A stretch of 64,000 nt of DNA from an uncultured Paracoccaceae bacterium (lineage in GTDB: Bacteria; Pseudomonadota; Alphaproteobacteria; Rhodobacterales; Rhodobacteraceae). Every line of letters begins with the position of its first letter. The stretch's first letter is position 1. A program made the position numbers and the translations under genes. Below the pieces are notes generated by a model. The model had not been told where the DNA came from and did not search any database. It saw nothing but the letters and a program-made list of their open reading frames with translations. The stretch is from positions 62,001 to 126,000 of the forward strand of contig CALAXT010000024.1 in the NCBI GenBank assembly GCA_937895435.1. The letters are read 5' to 3'. This document shows positions 1 to 9,232 of the stretch, in pieces.

Positions 1-1
1 A

Positions 2-454
2 CGGCGCGCGCTGTCGGTGGCCACCCGCGCAGGTTGGCAAGATGGCAGAATGGCCTTTAGCCTTTATGCCATTGGCCGCCTGACGCAAGCAAATGACCCT
101 GAAACTGCCAACCGCGCATTTTTGGCTGCGGGCTTGCTGTATGCCACGCTGCCTGATGCACGGCTACAACGCGCGCATGTTGATCTGCGTTTGGCAGCCT
201 TTGCGCTGGCCTCGGATCGCCCACAACAGGCGTTAGCACTGCTTGAACGGGCTGAACCTGTGATGCAACGGGCCGAAAATGCGGCCATGCTTGCCACGGT
301 TTTAATGTTGAAATCCGAAGCGCTGCGCACGCTGAACCGTGCAGACGCTGCGGCACAAGCGCGCCTCGACAGTTTGGGTTGGGCGCGGTATGGCTTTGCC
401 GACGATGCCGCGGTGCGCCAGCGTATGCAGCGGCTTGACCTGCCATCCCCATAG
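2..454 (+). CDS. Conserved alpha-helical repeat protein, C-terminal part (truncated by window start)
   Basis: The frame is open from the first bases of the window, so this is the last 150 residues of a longer protein whose start is not visible. The sequence is Ala/Leu-rich and helical with regular A-L-L-x-R-A spacing, which looks like tetratricopeptide-type repeats, but no catalytic motif is visible. It is followed 9 bases later by a small membrane protein and then a VWA protein on the same strand, so the three are probably co-transcribed. Function is not recognised. A GTG at base 17 could be read as a start but the open upstream frame argues against it. Confidence 0.6.
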   Translation, partial: RRALSVATRAGWQDGRMAFSLYAIGRLTQANDPETANRAFLAAGLLYATLPDARLQRAHVDLRLAAFALASDRPQQALALLERAEPVMQRAENAAMLATVLMLKSEALRTLNRADAAAQARLDSLGWARYGFADDAAVRQRMQRLDLPSP

Positions 455-463
455 GAGACACTA

Positions 464-631
464 ATGATCTTGATCACCCTCACTTTTGCCCTTGGGGCCT
501 TTTGGGGCGCCCGCCTTGCGAAAAAGCGTGGCGGCAACCGGTCTGATATGGCGCAATACGGCGTAGCCTATGGCATTGTTTTTGGCTTGGTGGGGCTGTT
601 TTTTGTGTTGTTCCTGTCGCATCTGGTATGA
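464..631 (+). CDS. Small membrane protein, 55 aa
   Basis: A 55-codon reading frame starts at an ATG preceded by an AGGAGA ribosome-binding site at 454-459 and ends at a TGA just before the next gene's start. It encodes two hydrophobic segments (about residues 1-17 and 33-53) joined by a basic stretch (AKKRGGNRSD) that should face the cytoplasm. It sits between a helical-repeat protein and a VWA protein in an apparent operon. Good RBS, tight spacing and a clear two-helix topology support a real gene. No function can be assigned from the sequence. Confidence 0.7.
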   Translation: MILITLTFALGAFWGARLAKKRGGNRSDMAQYGVAYGIVFGLVGLFFVLFLSHLV

Positions 632-634
632 TTG

Positions 635-1819
635 ATGCTGCTGCCCTTTTTTGAATCCCTGCGCCGTAGCAATATCCCGGTATCACTGCGCGAATTCTTG
701 GGATTTTTAGAGGGAATGCGTGCAGGTCTTGTGACCTATGATTTAGACGGTTTTTATTTTTTAGCCCGCACTTGTTTGGTAAAAGACGAACGACACTTTG
801 ACCGATTTGACAGGGCATTTTCTTATTCATTCCAAGGTGTTGAGGGCATTTCTGAACAAGACGTCTTAAACGCGCTGGATCTGCCCCCAGATTGGCTGAC
901 CAAAATGGCCGAACGCCATCTGACCCCCGAAGAGCGCGCAGAAATTGATGCGTTGGGTGCGTTTGAGGCACTGATGGAAACCCTGCGCAAACGGTTGGCG
1001 GAACAACAGGGCCGTCACCAAGGCGGATCAAAATGGGTAGGCACTGCGGGCACCAGCCCCTTTGGCGCCTATGGCTATAACCCCGAGGGCGTGCGCATCG
1101 GCCAAAGCGAAAGCCGCCACCAACGGGCAGTGAAAGTATGGGATCGCCGGGAATTTCGTGACTTTGATGACCGGGCCGACTTGGGCAGCCGCGCGATGAA
1201 ATTGGCGCTGCGCCGCCTGCGCAAATGGGCACGCGATGGTGCAACCGATGAAATCGATCTGGAACAAACAATTCGCGCCACTGCGGATCATGGTTATCTT
1301 GATGTGCAAACCCGCCCCGAACGGCGCAACGCGGTCAAGGTGTTGTTGTTTTTAGATGTGGGTGGGTCGATGGATGCGCATGTTGCCCAAGCGCAATCCT
1401 TGTTTTCGGCAGCAAGAGATTCGTTCAAACACTTGGAATACTTTTATTTTCACAATTGTCTGTATGAAGGCGTTTGGCGTGAGAACGCGCGCCGTTGGGG
1501 CGATCAGTTGCAGACGCATGATATTTTGTGCACCTATGGCAGCGATTATAAATGCCTGTTTTTGGGCGATGCCAGCATGTCCCCCTATGAGATTTCGCAC
1601 AGCGGCGGTGCCTCTGAGCATTGGAACCAAGAACCAGGCCAAATTTGGCTTCAGCGTGCCCGGACACAATGGCCAGCAAGTGTCTGGCTAAACCCGGTTC
1701 CACAGCCCTATTGGGATATGACGGCATCAATCAGAATGATCCAGAATATTTTTGAAAATCAAATGTTTCCAATGACCTTACAAGGTTTGGAACAGGCAAT
1801 CAAAGCACTGGGGCGATAA
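635..1819 (+). CDS. VWA-domain (CoxE-like) protein
   Basis: The 394-aa protein has a C-terminal von Willebrand factor A fold beginning with VLLFLDVGGSMD (about residues 235-246). This is the metal-ion-dependent adhesion site in the form DxGxS instead of the usual DxSxS. The N-terminal half is a helical region of the CoxE/VWA type (LRRSNIPVSLREFLGFLE near residue 10). Such proteins normally work with a MoxR-type AAA+ ATPase to mature metalloenzymes; no MoxR gene is beside it, although a different AAA+ ATPase follows on the opposite strand. Start taken as ATG 635; a TTG three bases earlier is possible. Confidence 0.8.
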   Translation: MLLPFFESLRRSNIPVSLREFLGFLEGMRAGLVTYDLDGFYFLARTCLVKDERHFDRFDRAFSYSFQGVEGISEQDVLNALDLPPDWLTKMAERHLTPEERAEIDALGAFEALMETLRKRLAEQQGRHQGGSKWVGTAGTSPFGAYGYNPEGVRIGQSESRHQRAVKVWDRREFRDFDDRADLGSRAMKLALRRLRKWARDGATDEIDLEQTIRATADHGYLDVQTRPERRNAVKVLLFLDVGGSMDAHVAQAQSLFSAARDSFKHLEYFYFHNCLYEGVWRENARRWGDQLQTHDILCTYGSDYKCLFLGDASMSPYEISHSGGASEHWNQEPGQIWLQRARTQWPASVWLNPVPQPYWDMTASIRMIQNIFENQMFPMTLQGLEQAIKALGR

Positions 1820-1826
1820 GTTTCGC

Positions 1827-2696
1827 TTAGCCAGCGCGCAACGAAAGCCCGTGCCGGCCTGCCAGATCCGTGAAGAACTGCCACGCCACACGCCCCGACC
1901 GACTGCCACGGGTGGCTTGCCATTCAATCGCCTGCGCGCGCAAAACATCTGGCTCAATAGTCAGATCATAAGCAGCACAATAGCCATCTATCATCGCCAA
2001 ATATTCGTCTTGGGTGCAGGGGTGGAAGCCAAGCCACAGACCAAACCGGTCTGATAGCGACACTTTTTCTTCGACGGCCTCACCGGGTGTTATCGCGGTT
2101 GCACGTTCATTTTCAATCATATCACGTGGCATCAGATGGCGGCGATTTGATGTGGCGTAGAAGATCACATTGTCGGGCCGCCCCTCAATCCCACCATCCA
2201 AGACCGCTTTGAGCGATTTGTAGTGCTGGTCATCGTGGCTGAATGACAAATCATCACAATACAGCACTATTCTTGCCTGTGATCCGCGCAATTGGGCCAG
2301 CAAACGCCCAATGCTGGGTAAATCTTCACGGTGCAATTCCACCAAAACCAGGGGCAAGCCTTCGGCCACAATTGCCGCATGCACAGCTTTGACAAGGCTG
2401 GATTTCCCCATGCCTCGCGCCCCCCAGAGCAGCGCGTTATTGGCCGCCATGCCACGCGCAAATTGCCGGGTATTTTCCAAAAGCGTATCGCGCGATCGAT
2501 TGATGCCAACCAACAGATCAAGCGCCACACGATTGACAGATGGCACGGCTTCCAGCCGATCAGGTTGCGTGTGCCAGACAAAAGCGCTGGCTTGGCCCAA
2601 ATCAGGGGCAGCGGCGGGCGGTGGGCTGAGCCGTTCCAAAGCCTCGGCGATCCGTATCATTGGGTCCTGTGGGCCACATTGGTCGCTATGGCTCAT
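1827..2696 (-). CDS. AAA+ ATPase, DUF815-type
   Basis: A 289-aa P-loop ATPase with Walker [10 protein letters not shown] (about residues 93-101), Walker B-like VLYCDDLSF and a sensor-like ATSNRRH segment. The family is common in proteobacteria and is annotated as an ATP-binding protein of unknown role. Its ATG overlaps the tatC stop by four bases (ATGA), so it is translationally coupled to tatC and is the last gene of the tat operon here. No domain beyond the ATPase core is visible. Confidence 0.85.
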   Translation of the reverse strand: MSHSDQCGPQDPMIRIAEALERLSPPPAAAPDLGQASAFVWHTQPDRLEAVPSVNRVALDLLVGINRSRDTLLENTRQFARGMAANNALLWGARGMGKSSLVKAVHAAIVAEGLPLVLVELHREDLPSIGRLLAQLRGSQARIVLYCDDLSFSHDDQHYKSLKAVLDGGIEGRPDNVIFYATSNRRHLMPRDMIENERATAITPGEAVEEKVSLSDRFGLWLGFHPCTQDEYLAMIDGYCAAYDLTIEPDVLRAQAIEWQATRGSRSGRVAWQFFTDLAGRHGLSLRAG

Positions 2697-3568
2697 GTCC
2701 GGGCGTCCTCATCCTCATCTTCGGGGTCCAGCAGGCCCTCGGCACGCAGTTGATCATCCCGCTTCTTTTCGGCCCGTCGGACCAAAAAAATCGAGATTTC
2801 ATAGAGGCCATAGACCGCAGAAAAAAGGACAATCTGCGAAACGACATCAGGTGGGGTGGCGACAGCTGCCAGCGCCAAAATACCAATCACGGCGTATTTA
2901 CGCGTGCTGGCAAGCCCTTTGGCACTGACAAGCCCCGCCTTACCCATCAGTGTCAGCAAGACAGGCAGCTGAAAACAAAGCCCAAAGGCAATAATAAACT
3001 TAGCCGTCAGATCCAGATATTCTGCCACAGAGCCCTGAAAGGTCACGCCCAGATCTTTTGCCGGATCTAGGACAGCACCCTCTGCCCCCGTATCTGCCAG
3101 GTCGGCCAGGTGGGGTGCAATTTGCTGAAAGCCCAGGAAAAACTGATAGGCCATTGGAATAACAATATAAAACGCAAACGCTGCACCAACCAAAAACATA
3201 AAGGGCGATGCGATCAGAAAAGGCAGAAAAGCGTTTTTTTCGGCTTTATAAAGACCCGGCGCCACAAAGCGCCACAGTTGCGACGCGATATAGGGGAACG
3301 ATAGCATAAACCCGCCCAAAACAGAAATTCGCACAGCGACGAAAAAACCCTCTTGCAGCTTTACCATGATCAGGTCGCAGCCCTGACCACGGCTGCTAAG
3401 CGCCGAGCAGATCGGTTGGGTCAAAAAATTAAAAATCGGCTGATAAAGCACAAACGCGATACACATACCAACAATAAAAGCGATCAACGAGCGCACGATA
3501 CGCGTCCGCAGTTCAATCAGGTGCTCAATCAGCGGGGCCGAGCTGTCTTCGATATCTTCAGCGTTCAT
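2693..3568 (-). CDS. tatC: Sec-independent protein translocase TatC
   Basis: The 291-aa integral membrane subunit of the twin-arginine translocase, which recognises the RR signal of folded proteins with TatB. The N-terminus carries the family signature ([20 protein letters not shown]), followed by six hydrophobic segments and a conserved Pro-rich periplasmic stretch ([17 protein letters not shown]). The charged C-terminal tail ends in an acidic EDEDEDA run. It overlaps tatB upstream and the AAA+ ATPase downstream by four bases each. About 40 residues longer than E. coli TatC, mainly because of an insert in the second periplasmic loop, as is usual in alphaproteobacteria. Confidence 0.95.
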   Translation of the reverse strand: MNAEDIEDSSAPLIEHLIELRTRIVRSLIAFIVGMCIAFVLYQPIFNFLTQPICSALSSRGQGCDLIMVKLQEGFFVAVRISVLGGFMLSFPYIASQLWRFVAPGLYKAEKNAFLPFLIASPFMFLVGAAFAFYIVIPMAYQFFLGFQQIAPHLADLADTGAEGAVLDPAKDLGVTFQGSVAEYLDLTAKFIIAFGLCFQLPVLLTLMGKAGLVSAKGLASTRKYAVIGILALAAVATPPDVVSQIVLFSAVYGLYEISIFLVRRAEKKRDDQLRAEGLLDPEDEDEDART

Positions 3569-4209
3569 GCGTCACCGGGCTTGGTGCTGCGCTTCTTGGG
3601 CGCGGCAGCTTTGGGTTTGGCGGCAGGCTTTGCAGCGGCGCCAGATTCTACCGCCGTAACCGCAGCCGCAGCTGGGGCCTTTTTGCGCGGGGCCGCTTTT
3701 GGCTTTGTGGCAGTGTCGGCTTTGACGGGGGGCGTGGCGACTGTGGCACTCTCTGGCGCCGTGCGTACTGCCGCACGTTGGGCTGCGCCCGCTTTCAGTG
3801 CCGCTGATTCTGCCGCGCGCTTTTGTGCCAGCTCGGCTGTAGCAGGGCCAAGTGGCGGTTTCCCAGCCGATTCAGAAGCAGGCGCCGGTGTCATCACCGG
3901 GGTCGCCGGTTTGGCCGGGGCTGCCGATTTCATCGGATCCCACGCTTCAAACTTTTTGGCGGCATCTTGCAGCCCACCCAAGCCCATTTCTTTGGCAGAT
4001 GTCGCAGTTTTCAGATCACGCGCCACGTCTTTGACGCCGGTTTGATCTGCGGCATTGTCCATGGCACGTTGAAAATCACGCGCCATGCTGCGCGCCTTGC
4101 CCGTGAATCGCCCAACAGTGCGAAACATCTGCGGCAAGTCCTTGGGGCCAATGACAACCAGTGCCACGACCCCAATCACAAATAGTTCAGACATTCCGAT
4201 GTCGAGCAT
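3565..4209 (-). CDS. tatB: Sec-independent protein translocase TatB
   Basis: The 214-aa TatB starts with the diagnostic [17 protein letters not shown] membrane anchor, then the [16 protein letters not shown] hinge and an amphipathic helix ([17 protein letters not shown]). The C-terminal half is a low-complexity Ala/Pro/Lys tail (about residues 110-214, ending [17 protein letters not shown]), longer than in E. coli and probably disordered. TatB forms the signal-peptide receptor with TatC, whose ATG overlaps the tatB stop. The N-terminal acidic residue of E. coli TatB (Glu8) is kept as Glu in MSEL. Confidence 0.95.
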   Translation of the reverse strand: MLDIGMSELFVIGVVALVVIGPKDLPQMFRTVGRFTGKARSMARDFQRAMDNAADQTGVKDVARDLKTATSAKEMGLGGLQDAAKKFEAWDPMKSAAPAKPATPVMTPAPASESAGKPPLGPATAELAQKRAAESAALKAGAAQRAAVRTAPESATVATPPVKADTATKPKAAPRKKAPAAAAVTAVESGAAAKPAAKPKAAAPKKRSTKPGDA

Positions 4210-4265
4210 CTCAGGTCATCCTCAGGTTCAACCCGCACATCACCCCGCAGGCGCGCGGTCGAAGC

Positions 4266-4475
4266 TTAGACCTTGTCATTGCTGTTGGGCGTAACGTCCT
4301 TGGCTGCTTCAAGATTGGTTTCAGCTTCTTCGCTGCTGTCCTTGACGCCTCTTTTGAAAGCGGTGATGCCCTTGCCCACTTCCCCCATCAATGCGCTGAC
4401 CTTGCCGCGTCCAAACATAACCAGAACGACAACTGCAATCAGCAAAAGGCCAGGTAGCCCGATATTGTTCAACAT
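4266..4475 (-). CDS. tatA: Sec-independent protein translocase TatA
   Basis: The 69-aa TatA has one transmembrane helix (LPGLLLIAVVVLVMFGRGK) followed by the FGRGKVSALMGEVGKGITAFKRG amphipathic region typical of TatA/E. It oligomerises to form the passage for folded proteins. It is first in the tatA-tatB-tatC order, with a 56-base gap to tatB, so the promoter should lie in the 198-base space between this gene and the divergent cupin gene. An AGGAGTG ribosome-binding site precedes the ATG. Confidence 0.95.
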   Translation of the reverse strand: MLNNIGLPGLLLIAVVVLVMFGRGKVSALMGEVGKGITAFKRGVKDSSEEAETNLEAAKDVTPNSNDKV

Positions 4476-4673
4476 GGTGCACTCCTCTCAGGCCAAAACG
4501 GCCTACTGCCTGTAGCGATTTCATCGTTTTATTGTTTTGTCCACGCAGTTCAAAGCCCCAATCGACCAATGCTGCGCATTTTCATCACACATGCCCACAC
4601 AATCGGCCGCTTGCAGCCGATTGTGTGCCGCACTAGGCTTGATCACAATATCAAATTACACAGGAAAAACACC

Positions 4674-5027
4674 ATGCAAAGCGTTACAAAACTGGGCGGT
4701 TTAGACGATAGTACACCCGACACCAACGATCTGGACGGATGGGTGGTGCGCGCGGGCTCACCCGCTATGAAAACATGGGTTTTGCACACCAATGCGGATG
4801 GCACGATGGTTTCGGGCTATTGGGAATGCACGCCCGGCACCTATCACGCCACGTATAAGGCCTATGAGTTCGTACATCTGATCGAAGGGCGGATTGTGAT
4901 CACCCCGGATGGCGGCACGCCTGTCACGGTGCAAGCAGGCGACGCTTTTGTGATAGAGGCTGATTTTAAAGGAACTTGGAAGATTGAAGAAACGGTGCGC
5001 AAACATTTTGATTTCAAGGTAAGCTAG
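4674..5027 (+). CDS. Small cupin protein (EutQ/DUF861-like)
   Basis: A 117-aa single-domain cupin. The conserved fold is seen in GYWECTPGTYHATYKAYEFVHLIEGR and GGTPVTVQAGDAFVIEADFKGTWKI, a pattern of the (S)-ureidoglycine/EutQ-like cupins. The usual HxH metal ligands are mostly replaced (only one His in the first motif), so metal binding is doubtful. Start chosen at ATG 4674, behind CAGGAAA; an upstream in-frame ATG at 4569 would add 35 residues with no cupin character. Diverges from tatA; substrate unknown. Confidence 0.75.
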   Translation: MQSVTKLGGLDDSTPDTNDLDGWVVRAGSPAMKTWVLHTNADGTMVSGYWECTPGTYHATYKAYEFVHLIEGRIVITPDGGTPVTVQAGDAFVIEADFKGTWKIEETVRKHFDFKVS

Positions 5028-5039
5028 GCCCCTGCTCTG

Positions 5040-6152
5040 TTAAGCTTCGGCGTGCACCGGAAAGACAAAACATCGGTCACGCCGAAGCATCAGCCACATT
5101 GGCGTGCCCTGAGCGGGCAAAAATACCCCCGGCACCGTAGCGCGCAGCGCGGTATCATCCGCTTCCATAACGAATTCAATCAGGCTTTCTTTGCCCATGA
5201 ACCGCGCACGTGACACCCGCGCGCGCGCCGGTGCCCCATCTTGTGAGGTTTCATTGGGCCCGCGCCCGGCACGATCAAAATCGATCTTGATATGCTGCGG
5301 ACGGATGACAATTTCGACTGCAGTGCCATCGGCCAAGCCAGGGGTCAGAAATTTACCAAAGGGTGTTTGGGTCAGCGCCCCCTGCACCCGCCCCGGCAAA
5401 ACGTTGACATCAGAAAAGAAACCAGCTGCGGCACGATCAACGGGGCTGTTGTAAAGGTTATAGGGTGCGCCCTGCTGTACAATACGCCCGTCGCGCATCA
5501 GCGCGATCTGATCGGCCATCCGCATAGCCTCATCGGGTTCATGCGTGACCAAAAGAACCGCGCAGCCCTCGCCCTTTAACACCTCTAGCGTAGCATCACG
5601 GATGCCGTCACGCAGGCGGTTATCAAGCCCAGAAAACGGCTCATCCATCAACAAAACACGGGGGCGCGGGGCCAAGGCACGGGCAAGTGCCACGCGCTGC
5701 TGCTCTCCGCCCGATAGTTCATGGGGAAATTTTTCGCCGAATCGGGCCAAATCAACCCTGTCGAGCAATTCGGCAACCCGGTCCGCCACATTTTCGCCCC
5801 GCCCACGCAGACCAAAGGCCACGTTTTGCGCAACGCTCAGATGGGGAAACAGCGCAAAATCTTGGAACATCAACCCAATTTCACGGGCTTCGGGCGGCAA
5901 ATGCAACGCGCCGTGTGACAGCACCTGACCATCGACCCGGATCACACCGCCAGTCGGATGTTCCACGCCCGCAATCAACCGCAATGTGGTCGATTTGCCA
6001 CAGCCAGACGGGCCAAGCAAACAGGCAACTTGGCCCGGAAAAACACGCAAATTTACGCCGCGCACCACTTCGGTTGCACCAAAGCGGTGGGTCAGGCCCT
6101 CAACCTCAAGACGTGGGCGCGAGGCGGGCGGGCGGTTAATATCTTGCGCCAA
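5040..6152 (-). CDS. ABC transporter ATP-binding protein (Fe3+/polyamine type)
   Basis: A 370-aa ATPase with Walker A GPSGCGKST (about residue 47), signature LSGGEQQR, Walker B VLLMDEPFSGLD, H-loop VTHEP and a C-terminal TOBE-like region (about 250-370), the layout of FbpC/PotA importers. It begins at a TTG codon; no ATG or GTG lies near the N-terminus. No permease or binding-protein gene is adjacent, so it is an orphan that must energise a permease encoded elsewhere. Iron(III) or spermidine/putrescine are the common substrates of this subfamily; the sequence alone does not decide. Confidence 0.85.
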   Translation of the reverse strand: MAQDINRPPASRPRLEVEGLTHRFGATEVVRGVNLRVFPGQVACLLGPSGCGKSTTLRLIAGVEHPTGGVIRVDGQVLSHGALHLPPEAREIGLMFQDFALFPHLSVAQNVAFGLRGRGENVADRVAELLDRVDLARFGEKFPHELSGGEQQRVALARALAPRPRVLLMDEPFSGLDNRLRDGIRDATLEVLKGEGCAVLLVTHEPDEAMRMADQIALMRDGRIVQQGAPYNLYNSPVDRAAAGFFSDVNVLPGRVQGALTQTPFGKFLTPGLADGTAVEIVIRPQHIKIDFDRAGRGPNETSQDGAPARARVSRARFMGKESLIEFVMEADDTALRATVPGVFLPAQGTPMWLMLRRDRCFVFPVHAEA

Positions 6153-6226
6153 GCCAAATTCCGATCAATTCCATCAGGTAAAGCGGCCTAACAGCCCACG
6201 CACGCCTGTGCAAGCCTGATGCGCGA

Positions 6227-7849
6227 TCAGTTATGATCTTGTAAAACGATCTCGGCGCCCTTCCAGCCCATTAACATGCTGGGGGCATTGGTGTTTCCAC
6301 CAATCAACGTCGGAAAGGCCGAGGCATCACAGACCCGCAGACCGTCCAGCCCATGCACCCGCAACCGCGGATCAATCACAGAAGCACTTGGGTCTCGGCC
6401 CATGCGGGCGGTGCATGACGGATGATAAACCGTGCCCGAGCGTGCACGGAAATCATCAATTAACGCAGCATCGCTTTGAACCTCGGGCCCAGGGCGCAAT
6501 TCTTCTGCCATCACCGATTTCAAAGCGGGTTGAGCGGCCAGATGGCGCAGAAATTTCACGGCTGCCAGCATTTCTTGCACGTCGTGATCGGTCGAATATG
6601 CATTGGCGGTGATGCGTGGCGCCTGCGCCGGATTGGCGGACAAAATATGCACATGACCCCGGCTGGTTGGGCGACAATTGGAAAGCCCAAGCGACATGCC
6701 CCAAAACGGATCGGGCGTCAGCAACGGGCGTTCGCCCTCGCGCGGGATCAGGGTTGAAAACGCCTGCATGTAAAGCTGCATGTTGGGCCGAGGCAGGCTG
6801 GGATCTGTGCGGAAAAAACCACCACCATGGTTGATTGAAAGGGCCAACGGCCCTCTCCCACTGAGCAAATATTTTGCCCCCACCAATGCCTTGCCCCACC
6901 AAGGCCGCAAGATCTGGTTGAGCGTTGGCACCGTCATCCGCCATGTATAGTTCAGGCCCTGATGGTCATTCAGATGTGCGCCAACATTCGGATTGGCATG
7001 ATGCACGGCGATCCCTGCGGCCTGCAAAATCTGCGGGTCGCCCACGCCAGACAGCTCTAGCAGCTGCGGCGTGTTGATGGCGCCCCCTGATAAGATCACC
7101 TCGCGCGTGGCCCGCGCGGTTATACGCTGGCCTTTGTGGCTGTATTCCACACCAACGGCACGCGTCCCTTCAAAAATCACACGGCTGGCCAGCGCGCGGG
7201 TCACCACCCGCAGGTTTGCCCGCCGCATGGCGGGGCGCAAAAACGCCCGTGCGGCCGAATTGCGCCGCCCGCCCTTAACGGTCAACTGATAGCTGCCAAT
7301 GCCCTCTTGTTCGGGGCCGTTGAAATCTACCACATGGTTTAAGCCAGCCGACACGCCAGCCTGCACAAAATTTTTGACCAACGGATGCAGGTCGCGCGTA
7401 TTTTTCGAAATGAAAAGCGGCCCCCCTGCCCCACGCCATTCGTCGGCGCCGGCCTCGGTGTCTTCGATCGCCCGATAGGCGCGCAGAACTTGATCCCAGC
7501 CCCAATCTGCGCCCCCAATATCGCCCCAATCGTCATAGTCCGATTTGTGGCCACGAATATAAACCATCGCATTGATCGAACTTGATCCGCCAAGCACCTT
7601 GCCGCGCGGCCAGAAATCACGCTGCCCGTTCAAGCCCGGATCAGGTTCGGTTTGGTAAAGCCAGTTAACGGCAGGGTTATAGAACAGCTTGCCATAGCCA
7701 AGGGGCATATGGATAAAAAAGCGCGAATCGCTGCCGCCAGCCTCTAATACCAAAACCGAAAAACGCCCGTTTTCGCTTAGGCGGTTGGCCAACACACAGC
7801 CCGCAGACCCTGCGCCAACGATTATAAAGTCATAAGAATTTTCGGCCAT
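6227..7849 (-). CDS. GMC-family FAD oxidoreductase (choline dehydrogenase-like)
   Basis: A 540-aa flavoprotein with the N-terminal dinucleotide fold IIVGAGSAGCVLANRL, the GMC signature 1 region (WPRGKVLGGSSSINAMVYIRG) and the C-terminal catalytic segment with SGTVYHPSCTARMG (His in the active site) and GGNTNAPSMLMG. These enzymes oxidise alcohols such as choline to aldehydes. It is not beside betB or betI, so a general alcohol dehydrogenase role is as likely as choline oxidation. The C-terminus is complete and the start is ATG behind AAAAGGCG. Confidence 0.9.
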   Translation of the reverse strand: MAENSYDFIIVGAGSAGCVLANRLSENGRFSVLVLEAGGSDSRFFIHMPLGYGKLFYNPAVNWLYQTEPDPGLNGQRDFWPRGKVLGGSSSINAMVYIRGHKSDYDDWGDIGGADWGWDQVLRAYRAIEDTEAGADEWRGAGGPLFISKNTRDLHPLVKNFVQAGVSAGLNHVVDFNGPEQEGIGSYQLTVKGGRRNSAARAFLRPAMRRANLRVVTRALASRVIFEGTRAVGVEYSHKGQRITARATREVILSGGAINTPQLLELSGVGDPQILQAAGIAVHHANPNVGAHLNDHQGLNYTWRMTVPTLNQILRPWWGKALVGAKYLLSGRGPLALSINHGGGFFRTDPSLPRPNMQLYMQAFSTLIPREGERPLLTPDPFWGMSLGLSNCRPTSRGHVHILSANPAQAPRITANAYSTDHDVQEMLAAVKFLRHLAAQPALKSVMAEELRPGPEVQSDAALIDDFRARSGTVYHPSCTARMGRDPSASVIDPRLRVHGLDGLRVCDASAFPTLIGGNTNAPSMLMGWKGAEIVLQDHN

Positions 7850-7947
7850 GCTGGCGCCTTTTAGATCTAAGCTCTTTGGCAGGGATTAAGCGCAGCCACG
7901 CCATGCAGCAATCATCTTTGCGACCATGCTGGGGTGAAATTGGCCAA

Positions 7948-8373
7948 TTATCGGGGCGCAGGTGGGATGGAATAGGTCATATTGGCGCGCGCGACGGGAT
8001 CGGGCAGGCCTTGGGAATAGATCAGCGCATCGCCAACAGCCAAAACCCGGCCCAATTTCAACAGCCGTGCGCTGGCAATTACATCACGATCTTGTGCCGG
8101 TTTGCGCAGAAAATCTATGCTTGCATTGGTGGTCACCGCTAAGGCCTGCGGTCCGATCCGTGACAGAAGACACAGATAAAGTGCCACATCCGCCAGCCCA
8201 AACATCGCCGGGCCAGACACTGTGCCGCCGGGGCGCAAATGCGCAGCACTGACGCGCAGACGCAAAACCAACCCCTGCGCGGAAACCTCATCAACCACCA
8301 TTTCTTGCGCAACCTGCGGGAACTCGGTTTGCAAGAACCGCCCCAGATCGTCTTTTGACATTGCCAGTTCCAT
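7948..8373 (-). CDS. PaaI-family thioesterase
   Basis: A 141-aa hotdog-fold protein of the PaaI/4HBT type, with the family core HLRPGGTVSGPAMFGLADVALYL. In active PaaI enzymes the helix residue is Asp or Glu; here an Asp (LADVA) occupies that place. It probably hydrolyses acyl- or aryl-CoA esters. Start taken at the ATG preceded by GAGGGA; a further 20 residues upstream lack a ribosome-binding site. It diverges from the enoyl-CoA hydratase gene with about 60 bases between, so the pair share a promoter region and perhaps a CoA-ester pathway. Confidence 0.8.
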   Translation of the reverse strand: MELAMSKDDLGRFLQTEFPQVAQEMVVDEVSAQGLVLRLRVSAAHLRPGGTVSGPAMFGLADVALYLCLLSRIGPQALAVTTNASIDFLRKPAQDRDVIASARLLKLGRVLAVGDALIYSQGLPDPVARANMTYSIPPAPR

Positions 8374-8434
8374 GGTCTTCCCTCTGTCCACTGGGGCGGT
8401 TAGTCTTTTCGCGAAACCAAAGGGATTTGACAAG

Positions 8435-9226
8435 ATGACCGAAGCACTTGTGTTGCGCGAAGATCAGGGGCGCATTGCCATTTTAACTTTGAACCGTCCG
8501 CAGGCTCTGAATGCGCTGTCTGATGCGCTGATGGCGCAGTTACAGGCAACGCTAGACGATCTGGCCCAAGACAGCGCCATTCGCGTGGTTATTTTGCGCG
8601 GCGCGGGCAAAGCGTTTTGTGCGGGCCACGATTTGCGTGAGATGCAGGCAGGCCGCGCGGCACCTGATGGCGGGCAGGCCTATTTTGCAGATCTCTTTAG
8701 GCGTTGCAGCACACTGATGCTGACAATCCGCGCCATGCCACAGCCCGTGATAGCCCAGGTTCATGGGATCGCCACCGCCGCCGGATGCCAATTGGTGGCC
8801 AGCTGCGACTTGGCCATAGCTGCCGATGACACCAAATTTGGTGTGAATGGGGTCAATATTGGGCTGTTTTGTTCGACACCAATGGTTGCACTGACCCGCG
8901 CGGTGCCAGCCAAAGCCGCGTTTGAAATGCTGACGACAGGCCATTTCATTACAGCCTCCAAGGCCGAAAGCATCGGTTTGATCAACCGCCATACCGAACA
9001 GGGCGACCTTGATCGTGAAACTTTGGAATTTGCCGAAACGATTGCCGCGAAATTGGGGGCAGTGGTTCGAATCGGCAAACGCGCATTTTATGACCAAGCT
9101 GAAATCGGGATAGAGCAAGCATATGCTCTGACTGCTGATGTCATGGTCGGCAATATGATGCGCGATGATACCAATGAGGGCATCACGGCCTTTCTTGAAA
9201 AACGCAAACCTGATTGGCAGTCCTGA
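8435..9226 (+). CDS. Enoyl-CoA hydratase/isomerase family protein (ECHDC3-like)
   Basis: A 263-aa crotonase-fold protein. The CoA oxyanion-hole motif AFCAGHDLREM is intact, but the two catalytic Glu of hydratases are absent: the first falls at Gln in TAAGCQLVASCDLA and the second at Gly in FGVNGVNIGLFCSTP. The GLFCSTP segment is characteristic of the ECHDC3-type branch, which is not a classical beta-oxidation hydratase. The start at 8435 was chosen because the crotonase fold begins there; the frame is open upstream over the divergent thioesterase gene. Role unknown. Confidence 0.85.
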   Translation: MTEALVLREDQGRIAILTLNRPQALNALSDALMAQLQATLDDLAQDSAIRVVILRGAGKAFCAGHDLREMQAGRAAPDGGQAYFADLFRRCSTLMLTIRAMPQPVIAQVHGIATAAGCQLVASCDLAIAADDTKFGVNGVNIGLFCSTPMVALTRAVPAKAAFEMLTTGHFITASKAESIGLINRHTEQGDLDRETLEFAETIAAKLGAVVRIGKRAFYDQAEIGIEQAYALTADVMVGNMMRDDTNEGITAFLEKRKPDWQS

Positions 9227-9232
9227 TCGGAC

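Noticed and set aside
480-1271. A 263-aa open frame opposite the VWA gene
   Set aside because: Antisense shadow of a clear coding sequence, with no ribosome-binding site and Arg/Pro-rich composition.
8222-8434. N-terminal extension of the enoyl-CoA hydratase-like gene
   Set aside because: It runs through the divergent thioesterase gene and its start; the crotonase fold starts at 8435.
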